Source: an uncultured Erythrobacter sp.
Lineage (GTDB): Bacteria > Pseudomonadota > Alphaproteobacteria > Sphingomonadales > Sphingomonadaceae
NCBI RefSeq assembly: GCF_947492365.1
Contig: NZ_CANLMB010000001.1
Coordinates: forward strand, 620,001-684,000
Direction of reading: 5' to 3'
Length of the DNA stretch: 64,000 nucleotides
The notes below the pieces were generated by a model. The model saw only the letters and a program-made list of their open reading frames with translations, ran no database searches and was not told where the DNA came from. Position numbers and translations under genes: made by a program. Positions 18,860-29,288 of the stretch are shown one piece after another (positions within the stretch are counted from its first letter, which is position 1; every line of letters starts with the position of its first letter).

Positions 18860-19318
18860 CTAGAAGTCCCCGACATCGCATTGCAGGCAGACAATCCCCC
18901 TGCGCCGCCACATGTCGACGACTTGCTGGCGATCATCCACGGTAAAAACGATGTTCAAACCTTCCGCGAGCAGCCGGTCGAGTATTTCTTCCTTGATGAC
19001 ATGGTCTGCTCTCGAATCCTTATCAGCGCGCATTAGCAAGCGATCGAAAGGGATCTCGTTCCATGCCAGCCATTGCTCAGTCACCTGCCTGAACTTCTCA
19101 TTCCGGCCGGTTACAAGGATTGGAGCATAGTCCACAGTCCGCCAAAGTGTCTTGTACAAAGCGACGATGGGTTCATTCGGCGTGTCATGACCCATCGCGC
19201 CGTTGAACGCTCCCCAGTTGGGCTTCGGCGGTGCGAGATAGGTTCGGCGATGTTCAATATTTGCGAGCGTCCCGTCGATATCGAAGAGAACTGTTTTGAC
19301 GCGATTGGTGTCAGTCAT
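18860..19318 (-). CDS. HAD-superfamily phosphatase resembling the 3'-phosphatase domain of T4 polynucleotide kinase
   Basis: This 152-residue protein has the HAD nucleophile motif FDIDGT (Asp13, Asp15), a TGR motif (ILVTGRNEKF) for motif II, and VIKEEIL followed by TVDDRQQVVDMWRRRG. The last region closely resembles the end of the T4 Pnkp phosphatase domain, including the final Gly-Asp-Phe. The kinase domain is missing. Family knowledge suggests removal of 3' phosphates from nucleic acid ends; that is inference here. The ATG at 19318 has a GAGG site, whereas the TTG at 19333 does not. It lies 46 bases downstream of mfd on the same strand. Confidence 0.78.
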   Translation of the reverse strand: MTDTNRVKTVLFDIDGTLANIEHRRTYLAPPKPNWGAFNGAMGHDTPNEPIVALYKTLWRTVDYAPILVTGRNEKFRQVTEQWLAWNEIPFDRLLMRADKDSRADHVIKEEILDRLLAEGLNIVFTVDDRQQVVDMWRRRGIVCLQCDVGDF

Positions 19319-19364
19319 GGGGTTGCCTCGCAACTGCCCGTGGTGAATTGGATGGGCTCATCGA

Positions 19365-22300
19365 TCAATCCTTCGCGGCTCTCGCATTGCGCGCGATCCT
19401 TGAAAGCCCTTTGGTCAGTTGGAACAGCCCGTTGAGGCGGCTTTCGGGATCGCCCCAGACGCGGCTGATCACCAGCTTCATATCGGGCCGCAGCTTGGCG
19501 GTGCCCTCGCGGCTTGAATTCAGCCGGTCGACATAGGCGATCAGGCCGGGGCCGTCGGGGAAGTTGTCCTGATGGAACGTCACAAGGCTCCCGCGCGCAC
19601 CAACATCGATCTTGGCGATATTCGCTTCGATTGCCTGATGCTTGATCTCGATCAGGCGGATCAGGTTTTTGGTGGGTGAGGGCAGGTCGCCGAAGCGGTC
19701 GATCATTTCGGCAGCGAGGCTTTCGATCTCGGCCTTGTCCTGCGCCTGATTGAGGCGGCGATAGAGCGCCATGCGCACCGCGAGGTCTGGCACATAGTCC
19801 TCTGGGATCATGATCGGCGCGTCGACGGTGATCTGCGGGCTGAACGCGTCCTGCGCCTTCTCCAGCCCCATCTCGCCCGCCTTGGCTGCCAGAATCGCGT
19901 CTTCGAGCATGGATTGATACAGCTCGAACCCGACCTCGCGTATATGGCCCGATTGCTCGTCGCCCAGCAGGTTGCCCGCACCGCGAATATCGAGATCGTG
20001 GCTCGCAAGTTGGAAGCCAGCACCCAGCGAATCGAGGTCGCTCAGCACCTTCAGGCGCTTCTCCGCGATCTCGGAGAGCTGCACGTCCTTCTCGTAGGTG
20101 AGATAGGCATAAGCGCGCAGTTTCGCGCGGCCCACGCGCCCGCGCAGCTGGTAGAGCTGGGCGAGGCCAAAGCGGTCGGCGCGGTGGATGATGATCGTGT
20201 TGGCGCTTGGCAGGTCGAGGCCGGATTCGACGATAGTGGTCGAAAGCAGCACTTCGTATTTGCCGTCGTAGAATGCGCTCATGCGCTCTTCGATCTCGCC
20301 CGCGCCCATTTGGCCGTGGGCGCTGATGGCTTTCACTTCGGGCACATTTTCGCGCAGCCATTCCTCGACATCGGCCATGTCGGAAATGCGGGGGACCACG
20401 ATGAAGCTCTGCCCACCGCGATGGTGTTCGCGCAGCAGAGCCTCGCGCATCACCATATCGTCCCACTCCATCACATAGGTCCGCACCGCAAGGCGGTCCA
20501 CCGGAGGCGTCTGGATGGTTGAAAGCTCGCGCAGGCCGGTCATCGCCATCTGCAAGGTGCGCGGGATCGGCGTGGCGGTCAGGGTGAGCATGTGCACATC
20601 GGAGCGCAGCTGTTTCAGCTTCTCCTTATGCGTCACGCCAAAGCGCTGTTCCTCATCGACGATCACAAGGCCGAGATTGTTGAACTCGGTCGATTTGGAA
20701 AGGATCGCGTGGGTGCCGACAACGATATCGACATGGCCGCTGGCCAGCCCTTCGCGCGTTTCGGTGATTTCCTTAGACAAAACGAGGCGTGACAACCGCC
20801 CGATCTTCAGCGGGAACCCGGCAAAACGTTCGGCGAAGTTTTGATAGTGCTGGCGCGCGAGCAGGGTGGTGGGGGCGACCACCGCGACCTGCTGGCCGCT
20901 CATTGCCGCCACGAATGCAGCGCGTAGGGCGACCTCGGTTTTGCCAAAGCCGACATCGCCGCAGACGAGCCGGTCCATCGGTTTGCCGCTTTCCAAATCG
21001 CGCAAAACATCGGCGATGGCGGCGTCCTGATCGTCGGTTTCTTCCCACGGAAAGCGGTCGACGAACTGGTTGAAACTCGCTTCTTCGGCCTCGAAGACGG
21101 GAGCCTTCTTAAGCGCGCGCTCGGCGGCGACCTTCATCAACTCGCCTGCAATGGCGGTGATGCGCTCTTTGAGTTTCGCGCGGCGTTTCTGCCATGCCTC
21201 GCCGCCCAGCCTGTCTAGCGCGACGGTCTCTTCGGATGAGCCATAGCGCGATAGGACGTCGATATTCTCGACCGGAATGAACAGCTTGTCGCCGCCCCGA
21301 TATTCCAGCGCAACGCAATCGTGCAGGCTCTTGCCGACCGGCACCGGATCGAGGCCGAGATATTTGCCGATCCCGTGCTCGACATGAACCACCAGATCGC
21401 CCTTCGCCAGCGCCTGAAGTTCGGCGAGGAAGGCATCGGAATCCTTGCGCTTCTTCTTGCGCCGCACCAGCCTGTCACCCAGCACATCCTGCTCGGTGAT
21501 GATCTCTAGCTGCTCGTTGGCGAACCCGGCCTCAAGCGGCAGGACCATTGCGGCGGTCTTGCCCTTGGCTGCCAGCCCTTGTGCTTCCTGCCAACTTTCG
21601 GCGAGGACAGTCGGCGCACCGGCCTCGTCAAGGATCGAGGCGATGCGCGAGCGCGAGCCGGTCGAATAGGCTGCGAGCAAGGGCTTGCGGCCCGACTTTG
21701 CCACTGCGGAAAGGTGCTTGGCCGCAGCCTCATAGACATTGTCGCCGCGCGCGCGTTCCGGGGTGAAGTCGCGCGCTGCCTCGAAGCCGAAGTCGAGATT
21801 GGCTTCGGCGTCAGGCGCTCCAAAGACGCTGGCGCGGTGCGCGGTCACGGCTGCAAGCGCGGCCTTGAACTCGTCGGTGCCGAGATAGAGCGCGTCGATT
21901 GCCAGCGGGCGGTAGCTGCCGGTCTTGTCGCTCGCTACACGTCCGCGCTGTTCATGGTAGTCGGATATGTCGGAAAGGCGCTCTTCGGCGGCACCTAAAG
22001 CTGCCTGATCGATTATCACGACGTCATCTTTGCCCAGATAATCGAACAATGTCGCAAGCCTGTCCTCGAACAGCGGCAGCCAATGCTCCATGCCTGCGAG
22101 CCTCCGCCCGTCGCTGACCGCCTCGTAAAGCGGGTCTTGCGTTGCCAGAGCGCCGAACATCTCGCGGTAGCGGGATCGGAAACGCTTGATCGAATCCTCG
22201 TCAATCAACGCCTCGGATGCGGGGAGCAGCAGGTGTTCGTCGAGCCGCCCGGTCGAACGCTGGGTTCCGGTGTCGAACAGGCGCAGGCTCTCCAGCTCGT

Positions 22301-22859
22301 CACCGAAGAAATCGAGCCGCAGGCCTTCCTCAAGCGAGGAGGGGAAGATGTCGACAATCGAGCCGCGCACCGCAAATTCGCCGTGATCGACGACCGTGTC
22401 GCTGCGTGAATAGCCTTGACGTGTGAGCAACGCGGCGAGGCTGTCATGCCCGATGGTCGTGCCGGGGCGGAACTCGCGCACGCTCTCTCGGATGCGGAAC
22501 GGGGTGAGCACGCGCTGAAGCACGGCGTTGATCGTTGTGACCAGCAATTGCGAGCTGCTGGACGGCTTTTGAAGCTTGAACAACGCCGAAAGCCGCGCCG
22601 CGCTGACCGAAAGGGCGGGTGATGCGCGGTCATAGGGCAAGCAGTCCCAAGCGGGGAATTCAAGCACTTCGATCTCTGGCGCAAAAAACCGCGCCGCCTC
22701 CGCCACGCTGCGCATCGCCGCATCGTCGCTGGCGATAAAGACGCTGCGCTGTTTCGCAGCCCGCGCAAGATCGCTCATCACCAGCGGCTGCGCACCGCGG
22801 GGGAGCGATGACAGCGTCAGCGGGGTCGTGGAGGAAAGGATGCGATTAAGGTCAGGCAT
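19365..22859 (-). CDS. mfd: Transcription-repair coupling factor Mfd
   Basis: This 1164-residue protein is the usual Mfd length. The N-terminal UvrB-like region includes VSDGRRLAGMEHWLPLF. The RNA-polymerase-interacting domain follows (GDLVVHVEHGIGKYLGLD). The RecG-like motor has Walker A GDVGFGKTEVA around residue 635, DEEQRFGV, and motif VI QLRGRVGR. The C-terminal domain starts after the QSGHIREVGFELY segment. It removes stalled RNA polymerase and recruits UvrA for nucleotide excision repair. It lies downstream of sdhE and upstream of the Pnkp-like phosphatase gene on the same strand. Confidence 0.97.
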   Translation of the reverse strand: MPDLNRILSSTTPLTLSSLPRGAQPLVMSDLARAAKQRSVFIASDDAAMRSVAEAARFFAPEIEVLEFPAWDCLPYDRASPALSVSAARLSALFKLQKPSSSSQLLVTTINAVLQRVLTPFRIRESVREFRPGTTIGHDSLAALLTRQGYSRSDTVVDHGEFAVRGSIVDIFPSSLEEGLRLDFFGDELESLRLFDTGTQRSTGRLDEHLLLPASEALIDEDSIKRFRSRYREMFGALATQDPLYEAVSDGRRLAGMEHWLPLFEDRLATLFDYLGKDDVVIIDQAALGAAEERLSDISDYHEQRGRVASDKTGSYRPLAIDALYLGTDEFKAALAAVTAHRASVFGAPDAEANLDFGFEAARDFTPERARGDNVYEAAAKHLSAVAKSGRKPLLAAYSTGSRSRIASILDEAGAPTVLAESWQEAQGLAAKGKTAAMVLPLEAGFANEQLEIITEQDVLGDRLVRRKKKRKDSDAFLAELQALAKGDLVVHVEHGIGKYLGLDPVPVGKSLHDCVALEYRGGDKLFIPVENIDVLSRYGSSEETVALDRLGGEAWQKRRAKLKERITAIAGELMKVAAERALKKAPVFEAEEASFNQFVDRFPWEETDDQDAAIADVLRDLESGKPMDRLVCGDVGFGKTEVALRAAFVAAMSGQQVAVVAPTTLLARQHYQNFAERFAGFPLKIGRLSRLVLSKEITETREGLASGHVDIVVGTHAILSKSTEFNNLGLVIVDEEQRFGVTHKEKLKQLRSDVHMLTLTATPIPRTLQMAMTGLRELSTIQTPPVDRLAVRTYVMEWDDMVMREALLREHHRGGQSFIVVPRISDMADVEEWLRENVPEVKAISAHGQMGAGEIEERMSAFYDGKYEVLLSTTIVESGLDLPSANTIIIHRADRFGLAQLYQLRGRVGRAKLRAYAYLTYEKDVQLSEIAEKRLKVLSDLDSLGAGFQLASHDLDIRGAGNLLGDEQSGHIREVGFELYQSMLEDAILAAKAGEMGLEKAQDAFSPQITVDAPIMIPEDYVPDLAVRMALYRRLNQAQDKAEIESLAAEMIDRFGDLPSPTKNLIRLIEIKHQAIEANIAKIDVGARGSLVTFHQDNFPDGPGLIAYVDRLNSSREGTAKLRPDMKLVISRVWGDPESRLNGLFQLTKGLSRIARNARAAKD

Positions 22860-22986
22860 GTCGGCTAGCGTGATCTCCTGCGAAAGCAGGGTTCCAATTT
22901 CAAGAGTTGTGAGATGGATTCCCGCTTTGGCTTATGGCCGTCTTCGACTCCGCAGGAAATCACGAATGGCGCGGCCCTAATACAAA

Positions 22987-23268
22987 TTATGCCTGGGGGA
23001 TATCGACGTAATCGAGCTTCTGCATTTTTTCGATCAATTCGCCCTGAAAGCGCTCCGGGACAGGCGCGGTTTGCAGGCCCCATGCCATCACATCAACGTC
23101 ATCTTCGGCGAGCAGATCCTCGAACCAGTCCATCTCCGCCTCGCCCCATTGGGCCGAGTAGCGGTCGAAGAATCCGCCGATCATGTAGTCGGCCTCGCGC
23201 GTGCCGCGATGCCATGCGCGAAAGCGTGCGCGTGCGAGCCGGTGTTCGAAAGTGGGCATATCGCTCAT
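22987..23268 (-). CDS. sdhE: Succinate dehydrogenase flavinylation factor SdhE
   Basis: This 93-residue protein is the usual size of the family (DUF339/Sdh5). It has the diagnostic RGxxE motif in AWHRGTREADYMIGGFFDRY, followed by the acidic LLAEDDVDVMAW helix. SdhE helps attach FAD covalently to the SdhA subunit of succinate dehydrogenase. It is divergent from recG across 55 bases and upstream of mfd with a 127-base gap, an arrangement seen in other sphingomonads. Confidence 0.92.
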   Translation of the reverse strand: MSDMPTFEHRLARARFRAWHRGTREADYMIGGFFDRYSAQWGEAEMDWFEDLLAEDDVDVMAWGLQTAPVPERFQGELIEKMQKLDYVDIPQA

Positions 23269-23323
23269 GGCGCGGGACTAAGGCACTCGCAGATGCGGCG
23301 CAACCGGGTATAGAAAGCAAGTC

Positions 23324-25399
23324 ATGCGGCCCGATATTCTCAACTCGCTGTTTGCCGAAAGCCAGACGCTCGACGGCGTCGGGCCGAAAGTGGCGAAGCC
23401 GCTGGATAAGCTGGGCCTCACTCGGATCAAGGATATCGCCTACCATCTGCCCGAACGCTTTGTGACAAGGCGGGCGATTGCGAACCTTGATGAAGGCGTG
23501 GAGGGTGAGCAGGTGATCGTCGCTCTGACCGCGACCGAGCACCGCGCGCCGTATAGTCCAGGACGCGGGCCGTACCGCGTGCTCGCACAGGACGAGGCAG
23601 GCAATATATGCGCGCTGACCTATTTCGGGCGGGCTTCCTATACCGCGAAAAAGCAGCTTCCCGTGGGCGAGAAGCGCTGGGTGGCGGGGCGGCTGGATCG
23701 TTATGGCGACATGCTCCAGATCGTGCATCCCGACCATGTCGAGGAAGAGTCCGCTGCGCACCTCGCGCGGCTGAACGAGCCGGTTTATTCGCTCTCCGAA
23801 GGCTTGACCCAGCCGCGTGTGGCAGGTCTGGTGGCGCAGGCGCTGGAGCGGTTGCTCGATCTCCCCGAATGGATCGAGCCGGGGCAGTTCGACAAGGCCG
23901 GCTGGCCCGCCTGGAAAGACGCACTGACCCTTGCGCACAAGGACATGCATGAGGCTGCGCGCGACCGGCTGGCCTATGACGAGCTGCTCGCCAACAGCCT
24001 CGCGCTGCTGCTGGTTCGCGCTGACGGGCGACGGCGCAAAGGCGAAGCGCTGAAAGGCGACGGGAGCCTGCGCGCAAAGCTGAAATTGCCGTTCGAGATG
24101 ACGGGTGCGCAGAAACGCTCAGTGAACGAGGTCGAAGGCGATTTGCAGCAGGAAGCGCCGATGTTGCGCCTGCTTCAAGGCGATGTCGGGGCGGGCAAGA
24201 CCGTGGTCGCGCTGGAAGCGATGCTGATCGCGGTGGAGGCCAGAAAACAGGCGGCATTGCTTGCCCCCACCGAAATTCTCGCCCGCCAGCATTTCGAGAC
24301 CTTGCGCAAGATGGTTGCGCCGACAGGGGCCGAAATCGCGCTGCTCACGGGCCGGGCAAAGGGGCGCGAACGAGAGGGCCTGCTGATGGGATTGCTCGAT
24401 GGCTCGATCGACATTCTGGTCGGCACCCACGCGATCTTTCAGGACACGGTGACCTACAAGGATTTGGGCCTTGTCGTGATCGACGAGCAGCACCGCTTTG
24501 GCGTCGCGCAACGGCTGGCGCTGGCGGGGAAGGGCAAGCGAGCCCCACACACGCTCGCCATGACTGCGACTCCAATCCCGCGCAGCCTGACGCTGGCGCA
24601 ATATGGCGAGATGGATGTGAGCCGCCTCGACGAGCTGCCCCCCGGTCGCCAGGCCATCGACACACGCGTGGTCGCGCAGGACCGGATGGAGGACGTTGTC
24701 GCAGGCGTCGAACGCCACCTCGCCAGCGGGCAGCAGGCCTATTGGGTCTGCCCGATGGTGCGCGAGATCAACGGTTCATGGGAAGTCGCAGACATCGCCG
24801 CCGCCGAGGCGCGCTATGCTGCGCTTAAGGAGCGGTTCGGCGATGATGTCGTCATGGTCCACGGCCAGCTTCGTCCCGAGGTCAAAGACGCGAATATGGA
24901 GCGCTTTGCCAGCGGCGGTGCGAAGCTGCTGGTAGCGACAACCGTGATCGAGGTCGGCGTCGACGTGCCCTCAGCCACTCTAATGGTGATCGAACAGGCC
25001 GAGCGTTTCGGTCTTGCGCAGCTACACCAATTGCGCGGACGTGTGGGGCGGGGTAGCGAGAAGTCGGTCTGCCTGCTGCTGCGCGGCAATGAACTGAGTG
25101 AAACCGGCAAGAAACGGCTTGCCCTAATGCGCGAGACGCAGGACGGGTTCCGAATTGCGGAGGAAGATCTCGAACTGCGCGGTGGCGGCGAGCTGCTCGG
25201 CACGCGGCAGTCGGGCGAGGCGGCGTTCAGGATAGCCAGTTTGGAACAGGTCCAGAAATTGCTCCCTCTCGCCCATGCCGATGCGCGGCTGCTAATTGAC
25301 CGGGATGGCGGGCTGACGAGTGAGCGCGGAGAAGCGGCGCGGGTGCTGCTCTATCTGTTTGAGCGCGACTGGGGCGTGCAATTGCTGCGTGGGGGGTGA
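23324..25399 (+). CDS. recG: ATP-dependent DNA helicase RecG
   Basis: This 691-residue protein has RecG architecture. An OB-fold wedge domain lies in the first 250 residues, Walker A is GDVGAGKT at residues 286-293, the DEAD-like box is VVIDEQHRFGVAQR, and TATPIPRSLTLAQYG is motif III. The C-terminal QLRGRVGRG and GEAAFRIASL segments complete it. It remodels stalled replication forks and branch-migrates Holliday junctions. It is divergent from sdhE, and its stop is three bases before the next start. Confidence 0.97.
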   Translation: MRPDILNSLFAESQTLDGVGPKVAKPLDKLGLTRIKDIAYHLPERFVTRRAIANLDEGVEGEQVIVALTATEHRAPYSPGRGPYRVLAQDEAGNICALTYFGRASYTAKKQLPVGEKRWVAGRLDRYGDMLQIVHPDHVEEESAAHLARLNEPVYSLSEGLTQPRVAGLVAQALERLLDLPEWIEPGQFDKAGWPAWKDALTLAHKDMHEAARDRLAYDELLANSLALLLVRADGRRRKGEALKGDGSLRAKLKLPFEMTGAQKRSVNEVEGDLQQEAPMLRLLQGDVGAGKTVVALEAMLIAVEARKQAALLAPTEILARQHFETLRKMVAPTGAEIALLTGRAKGREREGLLMGLLDGSIDILVGTHAIFQDTVTYKDLGLVVIDEQHRFGVAQRLALAGKGKRAPHTLAMTATPIPRSLTLAQYGEMDVSRLDELPPGRQAIDTRVVAQDRMEDVVAGVERHLASGQQAYWVCPMVREINGSWEVADIAAAEARYAALKERFGDDVVMVHGQLRPEVKDANMERFASGGAKLLVATTVIEVGVDVPSATLMVIEQAERFGLAQLHQLRGRVGRGSEKSVCLLLRGNELSETGKKRLALMRETQDGFRIAEEDLELRGGGELLGTRQSGEAAFRIASLEQVQKLLPLAHADARLLIDRDGGLTSERGEAARVLLYLFERDWGVQLLRGG

Positions 25400-25402
25400 C
25401 GA

Positions 25403-26092
25403 ATGTTTGGCGCTGATCCGATCGATATCTTTGACCCGTCGCCTTATTCGGCGATCGCCTATTATGGGCACTTTGTGCTGGGGACTGTGGCATTGCTTGC
25501 AGTGTTTACCGCGCTGGCGGTGAAGAAGGGCAAGGGACTGCATCGACAGGCGGGCCTGACCTTCCTGTTCGCCTGCGCCGGGCTTGCTCTGACCAATATC
25601 TCGCTACTGATGGAACAGTTCATCGCGCCCTTGATGATGGGAGCAATCACCAGCCTCGCCGCTATGGGAGGCGCCTATCTCGCCTTGCAGGCGCGAACGA
25701 TGCAAGTGCGTGCAGGAGAGATGGCTCTCGCGGCTGCGCAACTGGCTGGTCTGATCTGGTTTTTGTCGATTGCCATTCCAGAGGCCGCCTCGGGGAACAT
25801 TCCGATTATTGCACCGATTGTGATCGCGATCATTCCGCTGATCCTGCTCGCCGGCGATGTGAACTGGATGCTCAGGCCTGAACGGCAACGCCAGATGCGC
25901 GTCGCGCGGCATTTGTCGCGAATGATCTGGGCTTTTGTTGTGGTGTTGAGAGCGCCATTGGTCGAATTCGCGGCAGCGGGGCTGCCGATCCCTGGGCCTG
26001 TCGTCGTTATCGGACCGATCGGTTTGGGCGCCGTGATGATCTGGTATTTCCAGAGGCGCTATGGTGGCTCGCCTTTCGGAAAAACGGCTTAG
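25403..26092 (+). CDS. Polytopic membrane protein, DUF2306-like
   Basis: This 229-residue protein has about six to seven hydrophobic segments. The N-terminal part YGHFVLGTVALLAVF followed by GLHRQAGLTFLFAC resembles the HR-x-x-G turn of DUF2306-type membrane proteins. No catalytic or transport motif is visible. It starts three bases after the recG stop and is probably co-transcribed, though a functional link is not evident. Its 3' end overlaps the convergent phosphatase gene by four bases. The domain label is tentative. Confidence 0.7.
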   Translation: MFGADPIDIFDPSPYSAIAYYGHFVLGTVALLAVFTALAVKKGKGLHRQAGLTFLFACAGLALTNISLLMEQFIAPLMMGAITSLAAMGGAYLALQARTMQVRAGEMALAAAQLAGLIWFLSIAIPEAASGNIPIIAPIVIAIIPLILLAGDVNWMLRPERQRQMRVARHLSRMIWAFVVVLRAPLVEFAAAGLPIPGPVVVIGPIGLGAVMIWYFQRRYGGSPFGKTA

Positions 26093-26610
26093 GCAGTTGG
26101 GCTGGGCGAGCGGTGCTGTTCTTCGCCGCGCTGCTCGCAAAGTTGCGCAATGACTGCCTCGATGGCTTCGCTGATGGTTTGCCAGCATTCTTCGAAACCG
26201 GAATCATCGCCGTAATAGGGATCCGGCACGGCCTCACCCTGGCGCCCGTCAACTGCTTCCAGGAGGAGCGCGATTTTGGCGGTCGAACGGCGAGGCTCGC
26301 GAGCCCTAATGCCGGCTAGATTGGCCTTGTCGAGCGCAAAGATATGCGTGAATTGAGTGAAGTCCTCTTCCGACAATTGGCGTCCGATCGCGGATGAGAT
26401 GTCGACGCCGTGCCGCCGCGCAGTCGCGATCGCGCGCGGATCGGGATTGTCGCCGATGTGATAGGCAGCGGTGCCGACCGAATCCACGCGCGCGTCGAGG
26501 CCAGCCTTGGCTGCTGCCGCGCGAAATGCGCCCTCTGCCATGGGCGAACGGCAGATATTGCCGAGGCACACAAACAGAACTGCAATTTTGGGGTTGGGCC
26601 GGTTGGACAT
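26089..26610 (-). CDS. Low-molecular-weight protein tyrosine phosphatase
   Basis: This 173-residue protein has the CX5R signature C-LGNIC-R at Cys15-Arg21 followed by SPMAEG, and the general-acid loop PDPYYGDD near residue 135. The fold and motif order match the LMW-PTP family. Such enzymes act on tyrosine-phosphorylated kinases in exopolysaccharide control, or on other substrates, and here no capsule genes adjoin, so the substrate is open. It is transcribed towards the membrane protein gene and is divergent from the DUF885 gene. Confidence 0.92.
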   Translation of the reverse strand: MSNRPNPKIAVLFVCLGNICRSPMAEGAFRAAAAKAGLDARVDSVGTAAYHIGDNPDPRAIATARRHGVDISSAIGRQLSEEDFTQFTHIFALDKANLAGIRAREPRRSTAKIALLLEAVDGRQGEAVPDPYYGDDSGFEECWQTISEAIEAVIAQLCEQRGEEQHRSPSPTA

Positions 26611-26676
26611 GGCTTGCTATGTGCGCTGCAACGTGAAATCACGCAAGAACCAACGCGCTGCTAAAGAGGTAACAAC

Positions 26677-28440
26677 TTGTTTCGCACATTTCTCTCGGGC
26701 CTCGTTCTGGCGACCTTGCCCCTCGCTCCCGCAATGGCCGGACCGGCCGACGACTATGAAAACCTGCGTGAGGAAGTGTGGGAATGGCGGCTCGATAACA
26801 GCCCGCAACTGGCCACCAGCATCGGAGACAGGCGCGGCGACGGGCAGCTCGGCGATTGGTCACTAGAGGCGCATGAGCGCGCCATTGAGGAAGCGCGTGC
26901 CTTTCTGGAACGGCTTGATGCCATCGATACCAGCGCCTTCGGACCCGAACTGGCGGTCGATTTCGGGGTGATCCGCAGCAGCCTGGCTGATGCCGTCGCC
27001 GCGAGTGAACACCAGCATGACTGGTACATCCTTTTCACCAATCGTGGCGGCTGGTTTTCAGGCTTCGCCTCGCTTCCGCACCGCTCGCCGTTTTTCACGC
27101 TTGCCGATTACGAAAGCTATGTCGGGCGGCTTGAGGCATACGGCGAGGTCAATTCTCATGCCATTTCACGCAGTCGTGAGGCGGTCGCGCGCGACCTGAC
27201 GCAGCCTTGCGAGCCGATGGAGGGCTTCGAAGGCCGCATCGCGCAACAGATCGTCGATGATTACACCCAGTCAGGTTTTTGGATGCCCTTTGCAGGAGAG
27301 CGTCCGGGATCTGTGAGCGAAGCGGATTGGGCCGCGCTCAAGACACGCGCGCAGGCAGCCATCGAAGGCACAGTCTTCCCCGCCTACCGCGAATTTCTCG
27401 ACTTCTATGAGGATGAATACGCCCCCAATTGTCGGAGCGGCACGCCGGGTATCCTCGCAACGCCGGGCGGTGAGGACTATTACGCTTACCGCGTGCGCAG
27501 CTTCACCACGACCGACATGACGCCGGACGAGGTCCACCAGCTGGGCCTGTCCGAAGTCGCGCGCATCCGTGCCGAGATGGAAGAAGTCGCGGCGGAAGCG
27601 GGCTTCGATACGCGCGAGGCCTTCATCGAGCATCTGCGCACGGACCCGCAATATTACATGACCGATGAGCAGGAATATCTGCGCTACACGCAGGCGCTCG
27701 CCAAACACATTGACGGTTTCATGCCGCAGCTTTTCGGCCGCCTGCCGCGCCAGCCCTATACGGTTGCGCCAATCCCTGCGGCCAATGCTCCGGGCAACAC
27801 CACCGCATACTACGAGCCGGGTTCGCTTGAGACTGGGCAGGCGGGCATCTACCGCCTGAACCTCACCGAGCTGGACCAGCGTCCCTTGTGGGAACTGCCT
27901 GCGCTCGGCGTGCACGAGGCAGTGCCGGGGCACCATCTGCAAATCTCGCTCCAGCAGGAGCTAGATATTCACCCGCTACGCGCCAACGGCACCTTCTTCA
28001 CCGCCTTTGTCGAGGGCTGGGGGCTCTATTCGGAGCGGCTCGGGATCGAGATGGGCCTCTACGATACGCCCGCCAAGCAGATGGGGCGCCTGAGCTACGA
28101 AATGTGGCGCGCGACGCGGCTGGTGGTTGATACCGGCTTGCACTCGAAAGGCTGGAGCAAGCAGCAGGCGGTCGACTACATGCTCGACAACACCGCGCTT
28201 TCGCCCGCCAATATCGACGCCGAGGTCAATCGCTACATGACCTGGCCGGGGCAGGCGCTGGCCTACAAGGTCGGTGAGCTGAAGATCCGCGAACTGCGTG
28301 CGCGTGCGGAAGAAGCGCTGGGGGCAGATTTCGACCTGCGCGCCTTCCACGATACGGTGCTGGAAAACGGCTCGATCCCGCTCTCGGTTCTTGAAGCGCA
28401 TGTCGATGCGTGGATTGCGAGCGAGCTAGCAGGAGAGTGA
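26677..28440 (+). CDS. DUF885-family secreted metal-dependent hydrolase
   Basis: This 587-residue protein has a signal peptide ([22 protein letters not shown]) and the DUF885 metal site HEAVPGHH (His413, Glu414, His419, His420), followed by [13 protein letters not shown] about 40 residues later. DUF885 proteins look like M32-type metallopeptidases in fold and are usually exported. The natural substrate is not known. The start is a TTG at 26677 with a well-placed AGAGG site; no ATG is available before the signal peptide. Confidence 0.85.
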   Translation: MFRTFLSGLVLATLPLAPAMAGPADDYENLREEVWEWRLDNSPQLATSIGDRRGDGQLGDWSLEAHERAIEEARAFLERLDAIDTSAFGPELAVDFGVIRSSLADAVAASEHQHDWYILFTNRGGWFSGFASLPHRSPFFTLADYESYVGRLEAYGEVNSHAISRSREAVARDLTQPCEPMEGFEGRIAQQIVDDYTQSGFWMPFAGERPGSVSEADWAALKTRAQAAIEGTVFPAYREFLDFYEDEYAPNCRSGTPGILATPGGEDYYAYRVRSFTTTDMTPDEVHQLGLSEVARIRAEMEEVAAEAGFDTREAFIEHLRTDPQYYMTDEQEYLRYTQALAKHIDGFMPQLFGRLPRQPYTVAPIPAANAPGNTTAYYEPGSLETGQAGIYRLNLTELDQRPLWELPALGVHEAVPGHHLQISLQQELDIHPLRANGTFFTAFVEGWGLYSERLGIEMGLYDTPAKQMGRLSYEMWRATRLVVDTGLHSKGWSKQQAVDYMLDNTALSPANIDAEVNRYMTWPGQALAYKVGELKIRELRARAEEALGADFDLRAFHDTVLENGSIPLSVLEAHVDAWIASELAGE

Positions 28441-28446
28441 AGCCAG

Positions 28447-29220
28447 CTAGCTGATGCTCAAACCGCCATCGACCGGCAGGCATTGACCGGTGATGTAGTC
28501 GCTGTGGGGGGAGGCGAAGAACACCGCCAGCCCCTCCAGCCCTTCGTGATCGCCCGCACGGCGCAAGGGGATGCGCTGTGCCATCCATTCGGCAAAGCGC
28601 GGGGGTGCCTTGGCTGTGATGTCCGTCTCGTAATAGCCGAAAAGCAGCGCATTGGCGGTGATCTGGTAACGCGCAAGCTCAAAGGCTGCGCCGCGCGTCA
28701 GGCCGTTCACGGCGGCCTTGGAAGCGGCGTAGTCAGAACTTTTGTTCACTCCCATGATCGACTGGCCCGATGACGTCGCAATCAGCTTGCCGCCCGGATC
28801 GCCGTTTTGGGCACGCTCGATCATGTGGCGGGTGATATGCTTGTAGGTGAGCGCTGGCCCACGCGCATTGACGGCCATAGTGCGGTCCCAGCCTTCAACG
28901 GTCATGTCCTGCACGCGTGTTCTTGCGCCTGAAATGCCTGCATTGGCAAAGGCAGCATCGACTCGCCCGAAGGCTTCGAGTGTCGTCGCCATCGCCTCCT
29001 TAACTTCAGCATCCTCGCTAACGTCGCAGACCATGGCGAGCGCTTTCCCGCCGCCAAGCGCGTTCAAGTCGGCAAGAGCAGAGGCATTCTTCGCCTCGTT
29101 GCGCGCCCAGATCGCTACGTTCGCACCGGCTTTGACCAGCCCGCGTGCCATGCTCAATCCAAGGCCGCCATTGCCGCCAGTGATAACCGCGACGCGGCCG
29201 GTGAGGTCAAACAGTTCCAT
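28447..29220 (-). CDS. Short-chain dehydrogenase/reductase
   Basis: This 257-residue classical SDR has the cofactor motif [14 protein letters not shown], the ARNE turn suggesting NADP or NAD discrimination, FANAG, the active-site Ser in [11 protein letters not shown] and the YAASK dyad, and a C-terminal [12 protein letters not shown]. Its substrate cannot be told from sequence; gluconate-5-dehydrogenase-like and 3-oxoacyl reductase relatives look similar. It lies between the DUF885 gene and the glucan locus and may be unrelated to either. Confidence 0.85.
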   Translation of the reverse strand: MELFDLTGRVAVITGGNGGLGLSMARGLVKAGANVAIWARNEAKNASALADLNALGGGKALAMVCDVSEDAEVKEAMATTLEAFGRVDAAFANAGISGARTRVQDMTVEGWDRTMAVNARGPALTYKHITRHMIERAQNGDPGGKLIATSSGQSIMGVNKSSDYAASKAAVNGLTRGAAFELARYQITANALLFGYYETDITAKAPPRFAEWMAQRIPLRRAGDHEGLEGLAVFFASPHSDYITGQCLPVDGGLSIS

Positions 29221-29288
29221 GCGCGCAAGAGGTGGCGCAAATCTGCGGCACCCGCAAGCTCACTAAGAGTGACGCATGAGGAGCGAGG

